Origin: Dokdonella_A sp964582225
Lineage (GTDB): Bacteria; Pseudomonadota; Gammaproteobacteria; Xanthomonadales; Rhodanobacteraceae
NCBI GenBank assembly: GCA_964582225.1
Contig: CAZORA010000066.1
Location: 1-5,403, forward strand
DNA: 5,403 nucleotides
Reading direction: 5' to 3'
The notes below the pieces were generated by a model. It was not told the DNA's origin. It saw only the letters and a list, made by a program, of their open reading frames with translations, and did not search any database. Of the stretch, positions 1 through 5,403 are shown piece by piece (within the stretch, counting starts at the first letter, position 1; each line of letters starts with the position of its first letter). Made by a program: the position numbers and the translations under genes.

Positions 1-1
1 T

Positions 2-1411
2 CCGCGCAACCCGGCGGTGATCGCCGACAACGTCGGCGACAACGTCGGCGACTGTGCCGGCATGGCCGCCGACCTGTTCGAAACCTATGCGGTGACCCTG
101 ATCGCCACCATGCTGCTCGGCGGCGTGATGGCAACGCAGGCGGGGCCCAACGGCGTGCTGTATCCGCTGGTGATCGGCGGTGTGTCGATCATTGCCTCGA
201 TCATCGGCACCTTCTTCGTCAAGTCCCGGCCCGGCGGCAAGATCATGAACGCGCTCTACAAAGGCGTTCTGGTGTCGGGCCTGCTGGCCCTGATCGGCTT
301 CATCCCGGTCACCCAGGAACTGATGGCCGAAAGCAGCTACGGCGTCTGGAACGTGTTCGGCAGCGCGGTGATCGGTCTGGTGCTGACCGGCGTCATCGTC
401 TGGATCACCGAGTACTACACCGGCACCGACTTCGCACCGGTGCGCCACGTAGCCAAGGCCTCGACCACTGGCCACGCCACCAACATCATCGCCGGTCTCG
501 GCGTGTCGATGAAGTCCACCGGCTGGCCGGTGCTGGCCATCTGCGCCGCCATCTGGGGCGCCTACTGGCTGGCCGGGCTCTACGGCATTGCCATCGCCGC
601 CACCGCCATGCTGTCGATGACCGGCATGGTCGTGGCGCTGGACGCCTACGGCCCGATCACCGACAACGCCGGCGGCATCGCCGAGATGAGTGAGCTGCCG
701 CCGGAAGTGCGCGCGGTCACCGACCCGCTCGACGCGGTCGGCAACACCACCAAGGCGGTGACCAAGGGCTACGCGATCGGCTCGGCCGGTCTCGCCGCAC
801 TGGTGCTGTTCGCCGACTACACGCACAAGCTCGGCGTGCAGCATCCCGATCAGATCTTCAGCTTCGACATCTCCGACCACATGGTCATCATCGGCCTGCT
901 GATCGGCGGCCTGATCCCCTATCTGTTCGCCGCGATGGCGATGGAAGCGGTCGGCCGCGCCGCCGGCTCGGTGGTCGAGGAAGTGCGCCGCCAGTTCCGC
1001 GAGATCAAGGGCATCATGCAGGGCACCACCAAGCCGGACTACTCGCGCGCGGTGGACCTGCTGACCAAGTCGGCAATCAAGGAAATGATGGTCCCCTCGC
1101 TGCTGCCGGTGGTGGTGCCGATCCTGGTCGGCTTCCTGCTCGGCCCCAAGGCGCTCGGCGGCCTGCTGATCGGCACCATCGTCACGGGCCTCTTCGTCGC
1201 CATTTCGATGACCACCGGCGGCGGCGCCTGGGACAACGCCAAGAAATACATCGAGGACGGCAACTTCGGCGGCAAGGGCTCGGAAGCGCACAAGGCTGCG
1301 GTGACGGGCGACACCGTCGGCGACCCGTACAAGGACACCGCCGGCCCGGCGGTGAACCCGCTGATCAAGATCATCAACATCGTCGCTCTGCTCTTGGTGC
1401 CGCTGCTCTAG
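2..1411 (+). CDS. hppA: K+-independent H+-translocating membrane pyrophosphatase, C-terminal part (5'-truncated by window edge)
   Basis: This integral inner-membrane pump hydrolyses pyrophosphate and moves H+ across the membrane. The frame is open from base 2. Its first residues (PRNPAVIADN) lie mid-protein, so the GTG at 17 is internal, not a start. Visible are 469 residues; the family usually has about 660-700, so roughly 200 N-terminal residues, including the first substrate-binding motif (DVGADLVGK), lie outside. Seen here are the acidic Mg-PPi loop DNVGDNVGDCAGMAADLFE (bases 32-88), DNAGGIAEMSELPPE (about 662-706), the C-terminal acidic motif GDTVGDPYKDTAGPAVNP (about 1307-1360), and about ten hydrophobic membrane segments. 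The cation-type motif reads GNTTKA with Lys at 752-754; K+-dependent relatives have Ala there, so this should be the K+-independent proton pump. It ends in TAG at 1409-1411 with a normal family C-terminus. A terminator follows at 1569-1603. Identification is secure; the lack of K+ requirement is inferred from one residue context. Confidence 0.97.
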   Translation, partial: PRNPAVIADNVGDNVGDCAGMAADLFETYAVTLIATMLLGGVMATQAGPNGVLYPLVIGGVSIIASIIGTFFVKSRPGGKIMNALYKGVLVSGLLALIGFIPVTQELMAESSYGVWNVFGSAVIGLVLTGVIVWITEYYTGTDFAPVRHVAKASTTGHATNIIAGLGVSMKSTGWPVLAICAAIWGAYWLAGLYGIAIAATAMLSMTGMVVALDAYGPITDNAGGIAEMSELPPEVRAVTDPLDAVGNTTKAVTKGYAIGSAGLAALVLFADYTHKLGVQHPDQIFSFDISDHMVIIGLLIGGLIPYLFAAMAMEAVGRAAGSVVEEVRRQFREIKGIMQGTTKPDYSRAVDLLTKSAIKEMMVPSLLPVVVPILVGFLLGPKALGGLLIGTIVTGLFVAISMTTGGGAWDNAKKYIEDGNFGGKGSEAHKAAVTGDTVGDPYKDTAGPAVNPLIKIINIVALLLVPLL

Positions 1412-1540
1412 GGAATGTCTGAACAAGCCGGTGATGCCCGCGAAGGCGGGCATCCAGAGACTTCAAGTCATTGAAGCCAAAGGCGCTGGACTCCCGCCTT
1501 CGCGGGAGTGACGAGCGTGTCGACTTGTTCAGATACTCCC
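1411..1540. repeat. Palindromic intergenic repeat (MITE/REP-like) with inverted ends and three hairpins
   Basis: The left end GGGAATGTCTGAACAAG (1411-1427) and the reverse complement of the right end (1524-1540) match at 15 of 17 bases. Inside are a left hairpin at 1435-1452 (7-bp stem, GAAG loop), a central hairpin at 1461-1476 (CTTCAA/TTGAAG, GTCA loop) and a right hairpin at 1491-1508 (7-bp stem, CTTC loop). The two outer hairpins are inverted copies of each other, so the whole unit can fold as one long imperfect palindrome. It contains no credible protein. It begins at the last base of the hppA stop codon and lies before the hppA terminator, so it should be transcribed in the 3' untranslated region. 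No clear target-site duplication is visible. Similar CCCGC-hairpin elements recur in many high-GC proteobacterial genomes, but copy number here cannot be seen from one window. Confidence 0.8.
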
Positions 1541-1568
1541 CAGGCGGGATTCAACCGGGCGGTTTGCG

Positions 1569-1603
1569 ACGGGGTCGGAGCGCTGCGTTCCGACCCCGTT
1601 TTT
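1569..1603 (+). terminator. Rho-independent terminator after hppA
   Basis: An 11-bp perfect stem, ACGGGGTCGGA (1569-1579) with TCCGACCCCGT (1589-1599), encloses a 9-base loop. The run of five T at 1599-1603 follows, its first T also closing the stem. The orientation fits termination of hppA transcripts on the plus strand. It sits 158 bases past the stop codon, with the palindromic repeat filling most of the gap, and 43 bases before the next start codon. Confidence 0.88.
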
Positions 1604-1635
1604 CATCCGGTGGCAAGATGGCGCTCCCGCCTCCC

Positions 1636-1640
1636 GGAGA
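1636..1640 (+). promoter_or_regulatory. Ribosome binding site of the dienelactone-hydrolase-family gene
   Basis: GGAGA lies six bases before the ATG at 1647. This spacing, together with the signal peptide that starts exactly at that ATG, fixes the start codon. I find no convincing -35/-10 pair in the 43 bases between the terminator and the start. Confidence 0.7.
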
Positions 1641-1646
1641 TCGAAC

Positions 1647-2441
1647 ATGCTGCGCTTCCTGCTGCCCCTGCTCGCCGCCTCGGTGAGCCTGCCGGCGACT
1701 GCCGCCCTGGTGACCCGCAGCGTCGACTACCAGGTCGGCGACACCGCCCTGCGCGGCGTGCTGATCCACGACGACGCGAGCGCCGCCAAGCGGCCGGCCC
1801 TGGTCATGGTGCCGAACTGGTACGGGATCAACACGGACGCGGTGCGGAAAGCTGCCACGCTCGCCGGCAGCGACTACGTGATCTTCCTCGCCGACATGTA
1901 CGGCAAGGATCTGCGACCCGCCTCGGCGGCCGAGGCCGGCGCGGCGGTGCGCCCGTTCTATACCGACCGCGGCCTGATGCGCGCGCGGGTCGGGGCGGCG
2001 CTCGAGGCGCTGCGCGCGCAGGTCGGCGTGGCGCCGATCGACCCCGCGCGGATCGCCGCCATCGGCTTCTGCTTCGGCGGCTCGGCGGTGCTGGATCTGG
2101 CCCGCTCCGGCGCCGACATCGCCGCGGTGGTCAGCTTTCACGGCGGCCTGTCGACCGACGACCCGGCGCTCGCCAGCCACATCAAGGCCGCCGTGCTGAC
2201 CATGACCGGCGCCGACGACGCCGGCGTGATGGCCGACGCCGAGGCGTTCCGGAAAGAAATGAAGCAGAGCCCGGCGGACTGGGAGTTCGTGGTGTTCGGC
2301 CACGCCGTGCACTGCTTCACCGAAGTGGGCGAGAACTCGCCCGGCTGCCGCTACGACGAAAAGCTGGCGCGGCGCTCCTACCGCATGATGCACGCCTGGC
2401 TGGAGGAAGCTTTCGCCGCGCGCGCCGCGCGCAGCGACTGA
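1647..2441 (+). CDS. Exported dienelactone hydrolase family protein (alpha/beta hydrolase with Cys nucleophile)
   Basis: A 264-residue alpha/beta hydrolase of the dienelactone hydrolase (DLH) family. Residues 1-20 form a signal peptide (Arg3, a Leu/Ala-rich core, then LPATA-A), so the mature enzyme is probably periplasmic, unlike classical cytosolic DLH of chlorocatechol breakdown. The nucleophile elbow is GFCFGG at 140-145 with Cys142. Asp191 (in TGADD) and His222 (in GHAVHCFTE) complete the expected Cys-Asp-His triad. The strand and loop LVMVPNWYGIN (52-62) align with the family segment that holds the catalysis-modulating Glu36 in DLH; Asn57 is found at that place. Length is normal. The gene follows the hppA terminator and converges on the sulfotransferase-like gene. 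No chlorocatechol genes are near, so a true dienelactone substrate is not supported; a general esterase or thioesterase role is equally possible. Family assignment is firm, substrate unknown. Confidence 0.92.
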   Translation: MLRFLLPLLAASVSLPATAALVTRSVDYQVGDTALRGVLIHDDASAAKRPALVMVPNWYGINTDAVRKAATLAGSDYVIFLADMYGKDLRPASAAEAGAAVRPFYTDRGLMRARVGAALEALRAQVGVAPIDPARIAAIGFCFGGSAVLDLARSGADIAAVVSFHGGLSTDDPALASHIKAAVLTMTGADDAGVMADAEAFRKEMKQSPADWEFVVFGHAVHCFTEVGENSPGCRYDEKLARRSYRMMHAWLEEAFAARAARSD

Positions 2442-2457
2442 ATCGCGCCGCCGCGAT
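2442..2457. terminator. Small hairpin at the convergent gene junction, possible weak bidirectional terminator
   Basis: ATCGCG (2442-2447) pairs perfectly with CGCGAT (2452-2457) around a CCGC loop. It occupies most of the 21 bases between the stop codons of the two convergent genes. There is no real T-run on either strand, so any terminating activity would be weak or factor-assisted. The location is the main argument; a 6-bp stem in DNA this GC-rich can occur by chance. Confidence 0.35.
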
Positions 2458-2462
2458 GGATT

Positions 2463-3206
2463 TCAGGCGGGCGCGAGACGATGCCGCGCCAGGCGCTCGT
2501 AGTGCGGCCGACAGGCCTCGGCGAGGCGGCGCTGGGCGTCGCTGAGAGTCTCCTCGAAGGGACGCCAGGGCGCGAAGCCGGTCGAGCGCTCGACGCTCGC
2601 GTACCACCAGGGCGCCCACGCGCCGTCGCTGTCGCGGCGCCCGGCCGGCCAGCTCAGCATGCGCTCGCTGAAGGGCACGCCGAGCGCGGCGCAGAGCGCG
2701 CCCAGCTGGCCGCGCGGATCCTTCAGCACGTCGGCTGCGTCGATCACCGGCGGCGCCGGGCCCAGGCGCGCGGCGACTTCCTCGAACAGGCGAGCCTGCT
2801 GCTCGAAGCCGAGCTCGCGCGCGGCCGCCTGCGGGCGCTTGGCGGTGAACGAGGCAGCCACCGCCTCCGGCTCGCGAATCAGGAAGCAGTGCACCACCCG
2901 CTGCATCCAGCCGCGCGGCACGTCGTCGAGCAGGTGCTGGCTCATGTGCTTCTGATACCAGATGGCGCGACCCTGCGGGATCGGGCCCGCCAGCCGTGCG
3001 GCCACCCGCGCCGCATCCCGATCCTGCGCGGCAAGCACGGTGTCGCGGCCGGGATGCTCGATCCCGGTCGCGGCCAGGTAGTGGGCGTAGAAGGGCTCGT
3101 CGATCACCGCCACGTCGGGGCGGTTCTCCCAGGCCCGCATCAGCGCCGTCGAGATGTTGCGCGGCCCCGACCACATCGCGACGCGCAGGCCCTCGCTGGC
3201 CGTCAC
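2463..3206 (-). CDS. Sulfotransferase-like P-loop protein, coupled to an aminotransferase
   Basis: A 247-residue soluble protein. Near the N-terminus, MWSGPRNISTALM (residues 11-23) follows a short beta strand and resembles the 5'-phosphosulfate-binding loop of PAPS-dependent sulfotransferases. FLIREPEAVAASF (108-120) resembles their 3'-phosphate-binding RxP...S motif, with Arg111 and Ser119. DEPFYAHYL (36-44) and YQKHMSQHL (84-92) are further conserved-looking blocks that I associate with a divergent sulfotransferase family. No signal peptide or membrane segment is seen. Translation starts at GTG (3206-3204), overlapping the TGA of the aminotransferase gene by four bases (GTGA). The ATG at codon 11 would remove the first strand, and no good ribosome site is present, so coupled re-initiation at GTG is preferred. 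Whether it truly uses PAPS, and on what acceptor, is not shown; it could be a nucleotide-binding relative with another role. Confidence 0.85.
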   Translation of the reverse strand: MTASEGLRVAMWSGPRNISTALMRAWENRPDVAVIDEPFYAHYLAATGIEHPGRDTVLAAQDRDAARVAARLAGPIPQGRAIWYQKHMSQHLLDDVPRGWMQRVVHCFLIREPEAVAASFTAKRPQAAARELGFEQQARLFEEVAARLGPAPPVIDAADVLKDPRGQLGALCAALGVPFSERMLSWPAGRRDSDGAWAPWWYASVERSTGFAPWRPFEETLSDAQRRLAEACRPHYERLARHRLAPA

Positions 3207-4129
3207 AGGCGCACGCCCGCGGCCGCTTCGCGCGCCACCAGCTCGTCATAGAGCCCCTGCAGCCGCGCGCACAGCGGGCCGCGCCCGCCGTCGCCCATGC
3301 TCCGGCCGTCGATCTCGCGCACCGGCGTCAGGCCGGCGAAGGTGCCGCTGACGAAAGCCTCGTCGGCGCCGTAGACATCGGTCAGGCTGAAATCCTTCTC
3401 GAAGGCCGGGATGCCGTGCTCGCGGCACAGCCGCAGCACGTTGCCGCGCGTGATGCCGCCGAGGCAGTACCTGCCGGTCGAAGTCCACACCTCGCCGCGG
3501 CGCACGATGAAGAAGTGGGTCGAATTGCAGGTCGCAACGAAGCCCAGCGGATCGAGCATCAGGGCCTCGTCGCAGCCGGCCTTGGCGGCCTGGATGCAGG
3601 CCAGGATGCAGTTGAGCTTGGAGTGGCTGTTGAGCTTCGGGTCCTGCACGTCGGGCGCGCCGCGGCGCACGTGCACCGTGAACAGGCGAATGCCCTGCTC
3701 CACGGTCGCCGGCAGCGGCTCCTTGTACTCGGGCACGATGACCACCGTCGCTGCGCCGATCACGAAGCGCGGATCCTGATGCGGCGTCGCCTTCAGGCCG
3801 CGCGTCACCATCAGGCGCACGTGCACGCCGTCGCGCATGCCGTTGGCGCGCAGCACCTCGACGATACGCTCGATCAGCGCCGCCCGCTCGATGCCGACGT
3901 CGAGATCGAGCGCGCGAGCGCCCTCGTAGAGCCGGTCCAGGTGCCGATTGAGAAACGGCAGCCCGCCGTCGTGCACGCGCAGGCCCTCCCAGACCCCGTC
4001 GCCGAGCACGAAGCCGGCGTCGAAGACGGACACCAGCGCCCGCTCGCGCGGCACGAGCGCGCCGTTCAGGCTGACGGTTATGCTCGCGTTGCGCGGGTCG
4101 GGCGCATAGTCGTGGGTGCCAATACTCAT
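3203..4129 (-). CDS. Class IV (fold-type IV) PLP-dependent aminotransferase, D-amino acid/branched-chain type
   Basis: A 308-residue cytosolic enzyme of the family holding branched-chain and D-amino acid aminotransferases and aminodeoxychorismate lyase. It should transfer an amino group between an amino acid and a 2-oxo acid. In order: VSVFDAGFVLGDGVWEGLRV (33-52), HLDRL (63-67), RLMVTRG (105-111), KLNSHSKLN (165-173) carrying the probable Schiff-base lysine (Lys165; Lys171 is the alternative), DEALMLD (187-193), GITRGNVLRL (225-234) for cofactor phosphate, and SGTFAGLTPV (261-270). The usual VTExxxxN segment reads VATCNSTHFF (198-207), with Thr200 where Glu normally meets the PLP ring nitrogen. 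RLMVTRG looks more like D-amino acid aminotransferase than IlvE, but substrate cannot be decided. ATG at 4129-4127 is chosen because the family N-terminus begins soon after; no clear Shine-Dalgarno is seen. It overlaps the downstream sulfotransferase-like gene by four bases, indicating one transcript. Confidence 0.93.
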   Translation of the reverse strand: MSIGTHDYAPDPRNASITVSLNGALVPRERALVSVFDAGFVLGDGVWEGLRVHDGGLPFLNRHLDRLYEGARALDLDVGIERAALIERIVEVLRANGMRDGVHVRLMVTRGLKATPHQDPRFVIGAATVVIVPEYKEPLPATVEQGIRLFTVHVRRGAPDVQDPKLNSHSKLNCILACIQAAKAGCDEALMLDPLGFVATCNSTHFFIVRRGEVWTSTGRYCLGGITRGNVLRLCREHGIPAFEKDFSLTDVYGADEAFVSGTFAGLTPVREIDGRSMGDGGRGPLCARLQGLYDELVAREAAAGVRL

Positions 4130-4158
4130 CGGGTCGCACGAAAAAACAGCGAATGGGC

Positions 4159-4164
4159 AGTGTA
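4159..4164 (-). promoter_or_regulatory. Possible -10 box for the aminotransferase/sulfotransferase operon
   Basis: On the minus strand TACACT lies 29 bases before the ATG of the aminotransferase, inside the 102-base gap behind the preceding gene. It matches the sigma-70 -10 consensus at four of six bases, and a start site about seven bases on would give a leader of roughly 20-25 bases. No good -35 box is found at 16-18 bases upstream, so this is a weak call based on position and one hexamer. Confidence 0.3.
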
Positions 4165-4231
4165 GCGGAGCGAGCCGCGAGCGGACTTCGCGATCCCCGC
4201 AGCAGCGGTCGGCGCCGCCAAGACCTGGGCG

Positions 4232-5403
4232 TCACGCCGCCGAGCGTCGCTCGAGCCACCACAGCCCGCCCAGCGTCGCCAGCAGGGCGAAGAAGAAGGG
4301 CCAGCGCGAGCGCGGCCGGGCCCGGAGTTCGGTGTCGGGCCCGGCGCTCGAGGGGCTGAGCAGGGCCGCGGTGGCGCGGCGGGTCTCGCCGGCGGCGAGG
4401 CTCGGCGCATCTTCCGGGCGGCGCACGTAAAACGGCCACTCCGCGCCGTTCTGCAGCAGTCGGTGCCAGCCGCCCGCGGCGGGCCAGTAGGCGGCGCAGC
4501 CGCGCGCGTCGATCCGCAGCGGCACCAGGCGCGCGTCCGGATCGCGCACCTGCGCCGTCCCGGACAGGCCGCAGAAGGCGGCGCGCTGGTCCAGCCAGAC
4601 CAGCGCGGGCAGCGCGGGCGGACCGGCCTGCGGGCGCGCGATTGCGCCCAGGCGATCGGCCCACAGGCTGCCGAACGCGGCAGCGCCGCCGGCGAGCTGC
4701 AGGCGATGGCTGTCGGTGAGCAGCCACAGCGCCACCCGACCGCGGCCCAGACCGCGCAGCCAGGCCAGCGCGCTGCCGTCGGCGGCGCGCAGCAGCGGCG
4801 CCGCCCCCTCCGCTTCGACCCGCAGCGGCGCGCGATGGAACACCGCGCCGAGCCCCTCGGCATCGAAGGCCGGCTCCAGCGCCACGGCCGCGTCCGGCGG
4901 CGCCGCCGCGAGGCGATAGCCGAGCGCCGCCCAGTCCGCGACAACTGCCGCCGCGGGCGCGGCGCCGGGGCGCAGCAGCAGCCCGAGGCCGCCGCGCACG
5001 GCCTCGCCGAGCGCCTGCCGCTCGGCCGCGCTCAGCGCCGCCCAGGCGCGCGCGTCGATCAGCAGCAGATCGAGCCTGGCCAGCGCCTCCGGCGTCAGCG
5101 CCGGCGCGTCGCGGCGCAGTGCGACGCCTTCGCTCAGGGCCACCTCCAGCTCCAGATCGAGCCCGGCGTCGAGCGCCCAGCGGCGCAGGTACTTGAGCTC
5201 GGGGTCCGGCGCGCCAGCGAGCAGCAGCCCGCGCAGGCGGGTCCCGGAGCGCACCGCGAGCGGCACCTCGGTGCTCGCCGCGCGGCGCCCCTCGGCGTCG
5301 TAAAGATCGAGCCGAAACCGGCTGCCGCCCGGCAGCTTCGCCGCGGCCGCCAGCGCGAAGCGCCCGCCGCCGTCGAGGCTCTGCCGCGCCGCCATTGCGC
5401 CGG
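4232..5403 (-). CDS. Putative membrane-anchored protein of unknown function, C-terminal part (5'-truncated by window edge)
   Basis: I do not recognise this protein with certainty. The frame stays open to the right edge. The first ATG (5395-5393) opens directly into a beta-rich, Ig-like stretch with no signal peptide, so it is probably internal; from there 387 residues are visible. Residues about 55-140 alternate beta strands and helices: LLLAGAPDPELKYLRRW (57-73), LDLLLID (108-114), then a Gly-Leu-rich strand near 134-141. This resembles the glutamine-amidotransferase-like domain of large membrane proteins found beside MoxR/DUF58/von Willebrand factor A gene clusters. Residues 365-381 form a single membrane helix rich in Phe, Leu and Trp, followed by ERR, suggesting a large periplasmic part and a cytosolic tail. 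No catalytic triad is evident. It is Ala-rich, and the next gene in the same direction lies 102 bases away. The family link is tentative; that the gene is real is well supported by its strand order and clean membrane anchor. Confidence 0.75.
   Translation of the reverse strand, partial: GAMAARQSLDGGGRFALAAAAKLPGGSRFRLDLYDAEGRRAASTEVPLAVRSGTRLRGLLLAGAPDPELKYLRRWALDAGLDLELEVALSEGVALRRDAPALTPEALARLDLLLIDARAWAALSAAERQALGEAVRGGLGLLLRPGAAPAAAVVADWAALGYRLAAAPPDAAVALEPAFDAEGLGAVFHRAPLRVEAEGAAPLLRAADGSALAWLRGLGRGRVALWLLTDSHRLQLAGGAAAFGSLWADRLGAIARPQAGPPALPALVWLDQRAAFCGLSGTAQVRDPDARLVPLRIDARGCAAYWPAAGGWHRLLQNGAEWPFYVRRPEDAPSLAAGETRRATAALLSPSSAGPDTELRARPRSRWPFFFALLATLGGLWWLERRSAA

Noticed and set aside
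30..53. Tandem 12-base repeat in the pyrophosphatase gene
   Set aside because: It encodes the conserved DNVGDNVGD substrate-binding loop found throughout the family, so protein constraint explains it.
1431..1508. Two CCCGC-type hairpins considered as a CRISPR or tandem repeat array
   Set aside because: There are only two copies, in inverted orientation within one palindromic element, without spacers or cas genes.
1551..2393. 280-codon minus-strand open frame opposite the hydrolase gene
   Set aside because: It runs antisense through the terminator and hydrolase gene, with a His/Ala/Arg-rich composition and no motif.
1508..2545. 345-codon plus-strand open frame overlapping the hydrolase gene
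   Set aside because: It is an Arg/Gly/Pro-rich product with no domain, in another frame over the well-supported hydrolase gene; a typical shadow in high-GC DNA.
4141..4164. T6 run on the minus strand considered as a terminator for the unassigned membrane protein gene
   Set aside because: No stable hairpin directly precedes the T-run; the preceding bases do not pair convincingly.
2996..4165. 389-codon plus-strand open frame antisense to the aminotransferase
   Set aside because: Its composition (Ala/Arg/His/Pro) is that of an antisense shadow, whereas the opposite strand carries ordered aminotransferase motifs.
3246..4727. 493-codon minus-strand open frame spanning two genes
   Set aside because: It is extremely Arg/Ala-rich, crosses the intergenic gap and has no recognisable domain. 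Stop codons are simply rare at this GC content.

Overview
The window is GC-rich with little non-coding DNA. It looks like a chromosomal piece from a high-GC proteobacterium. A Rhodocyclales-type betaproteobacterium (Thauera/Azoarcus-like) or a high-GC gammaproteobacterium seems most likely. The clues are the C/G-biased third codon positions, the K+-independent membrane pyrophosphatase, and an intergenic repeat with CCCGC(GAAG)GCGGG-type hairpins of a kind I associate with such genomes. The lineage is inference, not a database result.

Layout: (1) bases 2-1411, plus strand: the C-terminal two thirds of a proton-pumping pyrophosphatase (hppA), cut by the left edge. (2) bases 1411-1646: a gap holding a ~130-bp palindromic repeat with inverted ends and three internal hairpins, then a strong intrinsic terminator. 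(3) bases 1647-2441, plus strand: an exported dienelactone-hydrolase-family protein. (4) a 21-bp convergent junction with a small perfect hairpin. (5) bases 4129 down to 2463, minus strand: a two-gene unit, a fold-type IV PLP aminotransferase followed by a sulfotransferase-like P-loop protein, joined by a 4-base GTGA stop/start overlap. (6) bases 5403 down to 4232, minus strand: the C-terminal part of a large protein anchored by one C-terminal membrane segment, cut by the right edge.

How they fit together: hppA and the hydrolase are separated by a terminator and look like neighbours rather than partners. The aminotransferase/sulfotransferase pair is the most suggestive unit. The two genes are translationally coupled, and I recall plant proteins in which the same two domains are fused in one chain, so a joint function is plausible although no substrate is known to me. 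The aminotransferase also has Thr where fold-type IV enzymes normally carry the Glu that contacts the PLP ring nitrogen. I see no CRISPR array, tRNA, rRNA, transposase, phage gene or recognisable defence system. The most notable non-coding structure is the repeat behind hppA.
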